Shown here piece after piece: positions 15,401 through 23,867 of a stretch of DNA of 64,000 nt. The notes beneath the pieces were generated by a model. It was not told the origin of the DNA. It saw nothing but the letters and a program-made list of their open reading frames with translations, and made no database searches. Source of the DNA: Catalinimonas alkaloidigena (GTDB taxonomy: Bacteria; Bacteroidota; Bacteroidia; Cytophagales; Cyclobacteriaceae). Positions within the stretch are counted from its first letter, which is position 1, and every line of letters starts with the position of its first letter. The stretch is from assembly GCF_029504655.1 (NCBI RefSeq), contig NZ_JAQFIL010000001.1:2175001-2239000 (forward strand). Reading direction: 5' to 3'. A program made the translations under genes and the position numbers.

Positions 15401-17842
15401 ATGCAGACTACAGCCAGGTATAGGCACCTATCACTTCGGATCACACTCCTCACGATATTGATTATTCATGGGTACTATTTTTCTTTCCCATTAAAAGCCC
15501 AAAGCCAGGGCGGACTGATAGTAGTTCGGGGCAAAGTGGTAGACGTAGACACAAAAGAGGCACTTCCTTATGCCACAGTGAGCCTGTTTCAGCTGCAAGA
15601 CAGCAGCCTGGTAAGTGGAGGGATTACTGAAGAAAATGGTACGTTTAGCCTGGATGCTAAGGCTGGAAACTACTACCTGACCATCAACTTTATGGGCTAT
15701 GCCTCAAAAAAGCTGAATGACCTAAGGCTGAATGCGGGGCTGGGACTGGTGAACCTGGGTGAAATAGCCATAGAAGCACAAACAACGGACCTGGAAGAAG
15801 TGATTGTGCAGGGTGAGAAAGATCTGGTGGAGTTAGCCTTGGATAAAAAAGTTTTCAATGTAAGCCAGGATCCGATCAATGCTGGGCGAAATGCAGCAGA
15901 CATACTCGGTAATTTACCTTCAGTAACGGTAGATGGTGAAGGTAATGTGAGTTTAAGAGGAAGTGATAATGTGCAAATTCTTATTGATGGAAAACCTTCT
16001 GGCTTGTTGAGCTTTGATGGTGCCGAAGGCTTGCGGCAGTTACAGGGTGGACTGGTAGATAATGTGGAGATCATCACCAATCCTTCGGCACGTTATCAGG
16101 CTGAGGGTATGGCGGGCATCATCAATATTGTCCTCAAAAAAGAGCAGAGTAAAGGGATCAATGGTTCTTTTGATTTTACAGCAGGGCAGCCTGATAATTA
16201 CGGGGCAGCCATCAACTTAAACTATCGTCGTGAAAACCTCAATTTCTTCATCAACTACGGCCTGATTTATCGTAACATTGAAAACCCTTACAATACCCTT
16301 TACCAGGAAGTATACGGTGAGGATACCACCTTTATCACCCGGCAGAAAAATATCGGCCGCCAAACTGTACTGAATAATAACATTCAGCTGGGGGCTGACT
16401 ACTTCTTCAACGAAAACAATATTCTGACAACTTCTTTTACCTACCGCCACGCCAAAGGCAAGCGAAATACAGAGATAGAATATATGGATTATCTGTTTAC
16501 CGATGATAATCTCCAAAGCATTACGCGCAGGTATCAGGATGAAGATGAGACAGAGCCTAACCTGGAATATTCACTTAACTATAAGCGTAATTTCGGAAGT
16601 GAAGATCATGAGCTTACTGCAATCTTAACCTATATTGATAATTGGGAAGAATCTGACCAACTCTATACCCAAAAATCTTTTACCCCTGAAAATCTGCCTA
16701 GTGGTGATCCTGATGAACTGCAGCGTTCATACAATTATGAAACAGAGAAACAACTGTTGTTGCAGGCTGACTATGTCTATCCCTTTGGTGCGGAGGGTAA
16801 ATTTGAAACAGGTATACGCAATACGCTGCGGGATATTACCAATGATTTCCTGGTTACAGCGCAACAAGATGATGCATGGATACCCCTGGAAGGGCTGGAT
16901 AATGATTTTTATTATGATGAAAATATTTATGCTGCCTATATGATCGTGGGCAACAAAACCGATAAATTAGGATATCAGTTAGGACTACGAGGTGAGTATA
17001 CCGACCTGACTACCGAATTGCTGCAAACCGCTGAGGTAAACCAAAGGGACTATTTTAATCTCTTTCCATCGGCTCATTTTACTTATGACCTTCCCAATGA
17101 ACATGCTCTGCAGCTCAGCTACAGCCGACGTCTACACCGCCCTACGTATAATGATCTTACCCCTTTTGTCACTTTCTTTGATAACCGCAATTTTTTCAGC
17201 GGTAATCCTGATCTGAACCCAGAATATACGCATTCCATTGAGGCGGGACATATCAAGTATTTTGAAACAGCGTCCATCAGTTCAGCCCTTTATTACCGTC
17301 ATACAGATGATAAGATTCTGCGTATACGCGAAGTCAATGAAGAAGGGGAGTCCACTACGCGTCCTTACAATTTGGTGATGGAAGACGCATATGGTGCAGA
17401 ATTCATTACCTCTTATCAACCGATCGCATGGTGGAAAATGGATCTGAATTTGAACTTTTATCGCGCTATCATTGATGGTACTAACCTGGACCAGTCTTTT
17501 GAAAGCGATACCTATACCTGGTTTGGCAGGCTAAATTCTCGTTTTACCTTATGGGGCAATACGGATCTGCAATTACGTGCCAGCTATGAAGCTCCTCAGC
17601 AAACACCTCAGGGAAGACAACTGGCAATTGCTTTTCTAGACGTCGCGATCACTCGTGACGTATTTAATAACAATGGAACACTGACCCTGAATGTTGTGGA
17701 TGTGTTTAGAAGTAATCGTGATAGAAGCATCACTGAAGGAGATATTTTCTATACGCGTCGCAATTCACTACGCACTCCACGACAGATTAATCTTACGCTG
17801 AACTACCGGTTAAATCAGAGTAAAAAGACGAATGAAAAATAG
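15401..17842 (+). CDS. TonB-dependent outer-membrane receptor (CarboxypepD_reg / beta-barrel)
   Basis: From ATG 15401 the protein has 813 residues. A signal peptide (around RITLLTILIIHGYYF, cleavage near PLKAQ) is followed by a CarboxypepD_reg-like domain (GKVVDVDTKEALPYATVSLF, to about residue 130), a plug domain (DILGNLPSVTVDGEGNVSLRG, VQILIDGKPSG, IITNPSARYQAEGMAGIINI) and an outer-membrane beta-barrel of the OMP_b-brl_3 type, ending in alternating aromatic strands (INLTLNYRLN). Such proteins import siderophores, cofactors or other ligands with TonB energy; no SusD partner follows, so glycan import is unlikely. The divergent AraC gene and the intervening dyad suggest ligand- or iron-responsive control. 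The ligand is unknown. Confidence 0.85.
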   Translation: MQTTARYRHLSLRITLLTILIIHGYYFSFPLKAQSQGGLIVVRGKVVDVDTKEALPYATVSLFQLQDSSLVSGGITEENGTFSLDAKAGNYYLTINFMGYASKKLNDLRLNAGLGLVNLGEIAIEAQTTDLEEVIVQGEKDLVELALDKKVFNVSQDPINAGRNAADILGNLPSVTVDGEGNVSLRGSDNVQILIDGKPSGLLSFDGAEGLRQLQGGLVDNVEIITNPSARYQAEGMAGIINIVLKKEQSKGINGSFDFTAGQPDNYGAAINLNYRRENLNFFINYGLIYRNIENPYNTLYQEVYGEDTTFITRQKNIGRQTVLNNNIQLGADYFFNENNILTTSFTYRHAKGKRNTEIEYMDYLFTDDNLQSITRRYQDEDETEPNLEYSLNYKRNFGSEDHELTAILTYIDNWEESDQLYTQKSFTPENLPSGDPDELQRSYNYETEKQLLLQADYVYPFGAEGKFETGIRNTLRDITNDFLVTAQQDDAWIPLEGLDNDFYYDENIYAAYMIVGNKTDKLGYQLGLRGEYTDLTTELLQTAEVNQRDYFNLFPSAHFTYDLPNEHALQLSYSRRLHRPTYNDLTPFVTFFDNRNFFSGNPDLNPEYTHSIEAGHIKYFETASISSALYYRHTDDKILRIREVNEEGESTTRPYNLVMEDAYGAEFITSYQPIAWWKMDLNLNFYRAIIDGTNLDQSFESDTYTWFGRLNSRFTLWGNTDLQLRASYEAPQQTPQGRQLAIAFLDVAITRDVFNNNGTLTLNVVDVFRSNRDRSITEGDIFYTRRNSLRTPRQINLTLNYRLNQSKKTNEK

Positions 17843-17860
17843 GCTAAGTGGAAAAATCAG

Positions 17861-18199
17861 CTAGCGACTTTTGTGTGCTTCTCCACCCTCAGGGCCATAA
17901 AAAAACACCCAGGTAGAAAAATCATCACTAAAATCAAAGAAGCGATGCTTCATTCCGGCAGGAACAAAAAGAAAATCGCCGGGTGTAAAGCTTACTGTTT
18001 TGTTCTCAATTTTAAATTTTCCGCTACCAGAAATAATCACATAGATTTCGTCGCGCATATGTGGTTTTTGATGATCTACAGTATTAGGTTTGTAAATTTC
18101 AACGGAAAGACTGCCGTGTTCAAAAAGCGTCTTGAAAACCTCATCGGTCTCGTGTAAAGCAGATATGGCTTCAAATGGGGATAGTTTAAATTTTTTCAT
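17861..18199 (-). CDS. Cupin-domain protein
   Basis: The 112-residue single-domain protein has the cupin_2 motifs: HQKPHMRDEIYVIISGSGKF (motif 1 with the metal-ligand positions His and Glu) and PGDFLFVPAGMKHRFFDF (motif 2 with His). It ends in a Gly/Glu tail. The fold binds a divalent metal, but the small size and lack of partner domains leave the reaction open: sugar isomerase, dioxygenase or binding protein are all possible. It is convergent with the TonB-dependent receptor, 18 bases away, and is divergent from the sigma factor at 18471. Confidence 0.8.
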   Translation of the reverse strand: MKKFKLSPFEAISALHETDEVFKTLFEHGSLSVEIYKPNTVDHQKPHMRDEIYVIISGSGKFKIENKTVSFTPGDFLFVPAGMKHRFFDFSDDFSTWVFFYGPEGGEAHKSR

Positions 18200-18291
18200 A
18201 ACGAGTCATTTAAAGGACCTCCTGACGAACGTTTAATCTGTCAGTGATGATTTTCATATGAATCGCTGTGCCACACACAGCCATAAGGGAC

Positions 18292-18313
18292 CTTACAATT
18301 ACTTCATTGTAAG
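18292..18313. promoter_or_regulatory. 8-bp inverted repeat between cupin and sigma genes
   Basis: CTTACAAT (18292-18299) and ATTGTAAG (18306-18313) are perfect inverted repeats around TACTTC. They lie in the 271-base divergent gap, about 95 bases before the cupin start and 158 before the sigma start. It is a candidate operator or hairpin; no trans-acting factor is known. Nothing else was recognised in the gap. Confidence 0.35.
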
Positions 18314-18470
18314 TGAATATTATAAAGACAGTCGTTTTGTTAATTTTAAATATTCGGAATTAAAGTGTTTCTAATACTTAATTACTTTTACTCAAGCCCT
18401 GTTTTGTAAATGTGGAAAAATCAGGGAAATTATTGATAATCGGCACTATTTTATAGATTTAGGAAAATTT

Positions 18471-19073
18471 GTGAGAGTGGATAGAAAAAACATACAGCAG
18501 CATAATTTACACCTAGAGCAGTCAACTGCCAACAGTATGCGGCAGTTTGAAAAAGTATATCATGAACACATTGATGCCCTCCATAATTACGGAATGAAAT
18601 TTAATGCCAATCGCGAACTTATAGAAGACTGTGTTCAGGATCTTTTTGCTGATCTATGGGAAAAGAGGAATAAATTGGATACCATAGTTTCTTTACGCTC
18701 TTATCTGTTGGGAGCGCTGAGGCGTAAATTACTCAGAAAAATCTATAGTGATCGTGAATATGTGTATGATGCTGAAGAATATAGCGGTTTTTTTGAAATG
18801 CATCTGCTAAAAAATGCAGAAGCCGAAATGGCATTGGCCGAAGAGCAGCTTGTGCAAATCAATTCGGCATTTGCTAAGCTCACCGAAAAGCAGAAAGAAG
18901 TCATTTATTTGCGGTTTTATAACCAACTTAGCTATAAAGAAATTGCAGAAGTAATGGCTGTGCAAACGCGTACAGTATATAAACTTGCCTATCGGGCCAT
19001 AGATATGCTGAAAGAGCAGATAAGCCCATACACACCAGCCTTACAGGCTCTGCTTTATTGGTTAATTTGTTAA
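18471..19073 (+). CDS. ECF sigma-70 factor of glycan locus 1
   Basis: The 200-residue protein is an ECF sigma factor of the Bacteroidota expansion family. Region 2: YHEHIDALHNYGMKFNANRELIEDCVQDLFADLWEKR and SLRSYLLGALRRKLLRKI. Region 4: KLTEKQKEVIYLRFYNQLSYKEIAEVM, followed by a second HTH helix. The tail (ALQALLYWLIC) is hydrophobic. The reported start is GTG; an alternative ATG lies at 18537 (MRQFEKVYHEH) and fits the usual family start as well. It is followed by FecR, SusC and SusD on the same strand, so it is expected to be held by FecR and released when SusC binds its ligand, then switch on the locus. Confidence 0.88.
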   Translation: MRVDRKNIQQHNLHLEQSTANSMRQFEKVYHEHIDALHNYGMKFNANRELIEDCVQDLFADLWEKRNKLDTIVSLRSYLLGALRRKLLRKIYSDREYVYDAEEYSGFFEMHLLKNAEAEMALAEEQLVQINSAFAKLTEKQKEVIYLRFYNQLSYKEIAEVMAVQTRTVYKLAYRAIDMLKEQISPYTPALQALLYWLIC

Positions 19074-19176
19074 CAGCAACTCTTATTTTTTGTGATTTTA
19101 TCAAAGTTTTCGCTGTTCTGTTTATCATTCTGCAAAAATTAATTTTTTTTACTTTTTCATGGGGCACAATGATGCA

Positions 19177-19201
19177 TTGCTGTAACTACTCATTACAGCA
19201 A
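19177..19201 (+). promoter_or_regulatory. Perfect 9-bp hairpin just before FecR
   Basis: TTGCTGTAA (19177-19185), loop CTACTCA, then TTACAGCAA (19193-19201). The hairpin ends 7 bases before the FecR ATG at 19209 and would cover its translation start region. Upstream lies AAAAATTAATTTTT at 19134-19147 and a T-rich stretch, so the 135-base sigma-FecR gap may hold an attenuator or a separate promoter. Confidence 0.5.
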
Positions 19202-19208
19202 CAATCTC

Positions 19209-20234
19209 ATGAACAAAGAAAACTACGAAACTTACCAACTTAGCGATTTCATCCTGGACGAAAGCTTTCAGGCATGGGTTCAGGGAAAGCATGACCCATT
19301 CTGGGATCATTTTTTAGATGAGTATCCTGAAAAGAATAATGTGTTCAAGGAAGCGCGTCTGATGGTAGAGGCACTCAGTGTTTCTGAACAAAAACTTTCA
19401 GTAACCGAGAAAGAAAATTACCTGGCAGCCATTTACCTTAAAGCTGAACAAAGAGAAAAAAGCAGGGATAAGTCACCTTACCTTTTACCTTACTGGAAAT
19501 ACGCGGCCTCGCTTACTGCACTTATTCTGCTGAGTGGACTGGTTTATTATTTCTTCTTAAGCACTTCTTTTCAATATTATGAGACTGCCTATCAGGAGAC
19601 GCAGCGCTTTCAGCTAGCGGATGGTACTGAGGTGGTACTTAATGCCAATTCCACACTGAAAGTACTGCCTGACCTTCAGGATAAGGATGTAAGAGAAGTC
19701 TGGCTGGATGGTGAGGCATTTTTTAAGGTAAATCAACTTATGCAGGAAGGTGATTCCAGCACTTTTGTTGTACATACCCCAAACCTTGATGTCCAGGTAT
19801 TAGGTACACATTTCAATGTAAAAAGTAGAGATGGCAATACCAGAGTGATGCTGGAAGAAGGCTCAGTAAAAGTAGCGAATGTAAATACCCGTGAAAACCT
19901 GCTTATGTCACCGGGGGAAGCTATTGAGTTGAATGAGCGGGAAGGAAAAATCAAAAAAGAGTTAGCAAAAGAGTCAAAAGAGCTGGCCTGGCAGCACAAC
20001 TACTTCATTTTTGAAAACGAAAGCCTGGCTGATGTAGCTGCTGAAATCTATCAATATTACGGAATTCAGGTGCGATTTGAGGAAGCTGAGATGCGCGATT
20101 ACATTTTTACTGCCGAAGTATCTCGGGAGAATTTACCTCTTCTGCAAACGCTGATAGAGGAAGCTTTTGATATGCGTATCAAAAGAGAAGGAAATGCGAT
20201 GATTTTTCAAAAAACTAACCAGGATTCTTTTTAA
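19209..20234 (+). CDS. FecR-family anti-sigma factor / signal transducer
   Basis: The 341-residue protein has three parts: an N-terminal cytoplasmic helical segment (about 1-92, sigma binding), one TM helix (YAASLTALILLSGLVYYFFL, about 97-116), and a periplasmic FecR domain (RFQLADGTEVVLNANSTLKVL, VWLDGEAFFKV, VQVLGTHFNV). It ends with a DUF4974-type domain (FENESLADVAAEIYQYYGI through about residue 335) that interacts with the STN domain of the receptor. The neighbouring SusC1 has such an STN domain, which supports one signalling chain across the envelope. It is preceded by a stable hairpin. Confidence 0.92.
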   Translation: MNKENYETYQLSDFILDESFQAWVQGKHDPFWDHFLDEYPEKNNVFKEARLMVEALSVSEQKLSVTEKENYLAAIYLKAEQREKSRDKSPYLLPYWKYAASLTALILLSGLVYYFFLSTSFQYYETAYQETQRFQLADGTEVVLNANSTLKVLPDLQDKDVREVWLDGEAFFKVNQLMQEGDSSTFVVHTPNLDVQVLGTHFNVKSRDGNTRVMLEEGSVKVANVNTRENLLMSPGEAIELNEREGKIKKELAKESKELAWQHNYFIFENESLADVAAEIYQYYGIQVRFEEAEMRDYIFTAEVSRENLPLLQTLIEEAFDMRIKREGNAMIFQKTNQDSF

Positions 20235-20288
20235 GCCTGCACGAAGATGTCGGCTATAACTTTCATATTCTAATTAAATTATTTTGTT

Positions 20289-23200
20289 ATGAAACCCAAA
20301 CTTACCAGAGTTACAGGGGCATTAGTAATAATGTTACATTTTTTTGCCCCTCCGTTAATACATGCCCAGAGTTGGGCGTCTGTCACTAATATGGACATGA
20401 TAAAAATTGCTTCTCATGAAGGAGCAACTGTTGACGAAGGTTACCATGCTTCAAATGCTGATCAGCAAAACAATCCGGTATCCTTAGACAGCTTTTTATC
20501 TAAATTGGAAAAGGAATATGCGATCAGCTTTGCCTACGATGGGAATCTGGTGAAAGATAAAGAAGTGAAGCTAAAAAATGAGCAGGAGGAAAACCTGGAA
20601 AAAGTGCTGGATGAAGCCCTGACTCCGCTCAAGCTAAAATATAAAAGAGTAAGTGAGAGGCACTATATCATCCAGCAGGCATTGGAGCAAAAAGTCAATA
20701 AAATTGATACTAATTCTGGGGATGTAGACAAACCAAAAGCACCTGCATTTTTAACTTCAATGAATGCTCATGATGCACCTATAATCATGCAACAGACGAT
20801 TAGCGGTGTAGTCACCGACGGTGACAACGGAGAGCCTCTTCCGGGTGTGAGTATCCTGGCTCAGGGAACTACCACAGGTACAGTCACGAATATGAATGGT
20901 GAATATCGTCTGAGTGTTGCTGATGATGTAACTACTTTGGTTTTTTCTTCTATTGGTTATACTACTGAAGAAGTTGCTATAAACAATCGCACAACCATCA
21001 ATCTGGAACTGATGCCCGACATCCAGTCACTAAGTGAAGTGGTGGTGGTAGGGTATGGTACCCAGAAAAAATCTGATGTAACTGGTGCTATCGGAATGGT
21101 AAGCTCAGAAGAACTGTTGAAAGCTCCGGTAAACAACGCTTTGCAAGGATTACAGGGTAAAGTAGCAGGAGTGAACGTATTCCTCAACTCAGGCTCGCCT
21201 ACCAGCAGCCCTCGTGTACTTATTCGTGGGTTAGGTACTATTAATGCTAATTCATCTCCTTTGTATGTAGTAGATGGTGTAGTGATGGAGGATATTCAAT
21301 TCCTCAATCCCAATGACATCCAGAGTATGGAAGTACTCAAAGATGCTTCAGCAACTGCGATTTACGGTTCAAGAGGTGCCAATGGAGTAATATTGGTAAC
21401 CACCAAAAGAGGAGCCAATACTGAAGGCTTGATCGTGGGCTATGATGGCTATGTCAGCTTCGGAACGCTTAGAAAGAAAATGGACCTGCTGAATGCTGAA
21501 GAGTGGCTGGATGTCGTAAGAATCGGTATGGAAAATACGCCCAAGTATCGTCCTGATAGTAATCCGGTTTTCACGACTAACGACCCTAACCTTTTTGATG
21601 AAAACGGAAATCCCTTGTACGATACCGACTGGCAGGAAGAGGCAACACGTACAGCTGTTTCTCACAATCACCAGTTTTCTATCCGTCAAAAAAGCGAGAA
21701 GTCTTCTTACGGTGCGTTCCTGAACTACTCTCGCATGGAGGGTACTATGCTGAACAATTACATGGAGCGTGTATATGGTAAAATTGCATACGAAGGAAAC
21801 CCTAAAGATTGGTTTACTTTCGGCTTTAACTTACTGGCTAACTATACCAAAGAAAACGAATTTGACGAAGGTGGCGGATACCAGATGCCTCGTCGTACCA
21901 TGATTGAAATGCCTCCTATCTTTCCGGTAAGATTTCCTGACGGAACCTATAGTAATAGCCAGATGATTTCTGATCCTTATAACCTGGAAGCCATGGCTAA
22001 TCCGGTTCATGTGCTGGAAACGCAGGATAGAATCAGAAAGCGTACCCAGTTATTTGGTAATACCTACTTTGTTTTCCACCTGGCGGATGGCCTTGACCTG
22101 AGAACCCAGTTTGGTTTTGACAAGCACGACAGACTGTTCCAGAATTATAGTCCTACTGACCTGATTAATATTTCTGATCCATTAGGGACAGCCAACCAGG
22201 CCAACGAAAGAGTAATGTACTGGCAGGAAGAGACTTTCCTGAACTATAACAAAGATTTTGGTCAGCACCGTGTCAATGGGGTACTTGGTCTTAGCTGGCA
22301 GCAGCGCATACAGGACGGTTTTGGTATTACTACCCGAGGCTTTGCCGACGATTTCTTTAGGTATTATAATATGGGAGCTGCCAGCCAGCCCGATGCTCCT
22401 ACCTCTTACTATGATGAGTGGACAATGAACTCTTATTTCCTGAGAGGCGGATATACTTATGCAGATAAATATATGCTGACATTGACAGGTAGAGTAGATG
22501 GTTCTTCTCGTTTCGGGGAAAACAATAAGTATGGTTTCTTCCCTTCAGTAGGTGCAGGTTGGATGCTTTCTGAAGAAGCTTTCCTGGAAAACTCTGACCT
22601 AATCAGTCAGTTAAAGTTAAGGTCTAGCTACGGTATCACCGGTAACACCGAGATTCCGATTTATCAGTCACTGGCAACAGTATCTTCAGGAACTGTATTA
22701 CTTAATGGTCAGCGTGCAACCTCCAGTGTAGTCAACCGTCTGGCTAACCCTAATCTGGAGTGGGAAAAAACCAAGCAGTTTGATATTGGTTTTAACCTGG
22801 CAATGTTTGACTACAAAGTTTCGTTGGAGTTTGATTATTACTACAAGCTGACAACCGATCTGTTACTTAATAGACCGCTTCCTCAGACTACTGGTTTTAG
22901 CTCTGTGTTTGATAATATTGGTTCGGTATCTAACCGTGGTGTAGAAGTGATGTTGAACACTACCAATGTTGAGAACAACCAGTTCAGCTGGAACTCTACG
23001 CTTAACTTCAATTACAATCAGAACCGGGTTGAAAAACTGGGTGAGAATGATGAGGATATCTTCCCTGGTCCTAACTGGGTTTCAGGTAGCCAGACTATCC
23101 TAAGAGTAGGGGAGCCATTAAGTTCATTCTGGGGATATGAGCGATTAGGAACCTGGAACCTTGATGAAGCTGATGAAGCCGAAGCAGTGGGTGCTGTTCC

Positions 23201-23762
23201 CGGCGAAGCCAAGCGTTCAGCAGAGCAGAAAATTATTGGAAACGGCCTTCCCAAATGGACAGGTAGCTTCATCAATAATTTCCGTTACGGCAACTTTGAC
23301 TTCAGCGTAGATCTGCAGTTTGTGTATGACGTTGACATTCTTCAGCAGTTCTACCACTCTACCGAAGACCGCTCAGGTATTGCCAACGGTTTGAGAACGA
23401 TCCTGACCGAAGGATGGACTCCTGAAAACCAGAACACCATGGTGCAGGAAATCAGAAACCAGGCCTATGCCGGACAGAATAGCCAGGTAGATAGCCGCTG
23501 GATTGCTGATGGTTCGTACCTGAGAGGAAACCTGATTACCCTCGGCTACAACTTTGATAACGCTATGATGGAGCGTCTGAATATCGGTAGCTTGAGAGTT
23601 TATGCTAGTGTACAAAACGCATTTGTTATCAGTTCTGATGACTTTCAGGGATTAGATCCTGAAGCTACTTCTTGGGGAGGTAATCAGTGGGGACAGAATA
23701 TGTTCTTCTTCCAGTACCCTCGTCCCAGAACGTATACCGTGGGCGTAAACTTTCAGTTCTAA
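20289..23762 (+). CDS. SusC/RagA TonB-linked transporter with STN domain (SusC1)
   Basis: The 1,157-residue outer-membrane protein has a signal peptide (about 1-27), an STN domain at about 65-130 (FLSKLEKEYAISFAYDG, LTPLKLKYKR), a CarboxypepD_reg domain at about 170-245 (ISGVVTDGDNGEPLPGVSIL, VFSSIGYTTEEV), the SusC signature LSEVVVVGYGTQKKSDVTG at about 248-266, a plug and a large beta-barrel ending YTVGVNFQF. With SusD it imports oligosaccharides or similar ligands. The STN domain is the signal to FecR. The VGYGTQKKSDVTG form differs from the ALGVERE form of SusC2 and SusC3, so this is a different lineage. SusD1 follows after a 105-base gap with a strong hairpin. Confidence 0.95.
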   Translation: MKPKLTRVTGALVIMLHFFAPPLIHAQSWASVTNMDMIKIASHEGATVDEGYHASNADQQNNPVSLDSFLSKLEKEYAISFAYDGNLVKDKEVKLKNEQEENLEKVLDEALTPLKLKYKRVSERHYIIQQALEQKVNKIDTNSGDVDKPKAPAFLTSMNAHDAPIIMQQTISGVVTDGDNGEPLPGVSILAQGTTTGTVTNMNGEYRLSVADDVTTLVFSSIGYTTEEVAINNRTTINLELMPDIQSLSEVVVVGYGTQKKSDVTGAIGMVSSEELLKAPVNNALQGLQGKVAGVNVFLNSGSPTSSPRVLIRGLGTINANSSPLYVVDGVVMEDIQFLNPNDIQSMEVLKDASATAIYGSRGANGVILVTTKRGANTEGLIVGYDGYVSFGTLRKKMDLLNAEEWLDVVRIGMENTPKYRPDSNPVFTTNDPNLFDENGNPLYDTDWQEEATRTAVSHNHQFSIRQKSEKSSYGAFLNYSRMEGTMLNNYMERVYGKIAYEGNPKDWFTFGFNLLANYTKENEFDEGGGYQMPRRTMIEMPPIFPVRFPDGTYSNSQMISDPYNLEAMANPVHVLETQDRIRKRTQLFGNTYFVFHLADGLDLRTQFGFDKHDRLFQNYSPTDLINISDPLGTANQANERVMYWQEETFLNYNKDFGQHRVNGVLGLSWQQRIQDGFGITTRGFADDFFRYYNMGAASQPDAPTSYYDEWTMNSYFLRGGYTYADKYMLTLTGRVDGSSRFGENNKYGFFPSVGAGWMLSEEAFLENSDLISQLKLRSSYGITGNTEIPIYQSLATVSSGTVLLNGQRATSSVVNRLANPNLEWEKTKQFDIGFNLAMFDYKVSLEFDYYYKLTTDLLLNRPLPQTTGFSSVFDNIGSVSNRGVEVMLNTTNVENNQFSWNSTLNFNYNQNRVEKLGENDEDIFPGPNWVSGSQTILRVGEPLSSFWGYERLGTWNLDEADEAEAVGAVPGEAKRSAEQKIIGNGLPKWTGSFINNFRYGNFDFSVDLQFVYDVDILQQFYHSTEDRSGIANGLRTILTEGWTPENQNTMVQEIRNQAYAGQNSQVDSRWIADGSYLRGNLITLGYNFDNAMMERLNIGSLRVYASVQNAFVISSDDFQGLDPEATSWGGNQWGQNMFFFQYPRPRTYTVGVNFQF

Positions 23763-23784
23763 TCACAAAATTAAATAAACATGA

Positions 23785-23846
23785 AATGAGCATTCGTGAA
23801 GCCAAGAAATATGAAGGGAAGGAAAAATGCTCATTCTATGTGGCTT
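23785..23846 (+). promoter_or_regulatory. Hairpin with possible pseudoknot between susC1 and susD1
   Basis: AATGAGCATT (23785-23794) pairs perfectly with AATGCTCATT (23826-23835). The loop contains AAGCCA (23799-23804), which is complementary to TGGCTT (23841-23846) beyond the stem, so an H-type pseudoknot is possible. It lies in the 105-base gap between the two genes. The other two SusC/SusD gaps here are under 30 bases. It may tune the SusC to SusD ratio or protect the 3' end of an upstream cleavage product. Confidence 0.45.
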
Positions 23847-23867
23847 AAATAAATAAATTATAGACCC

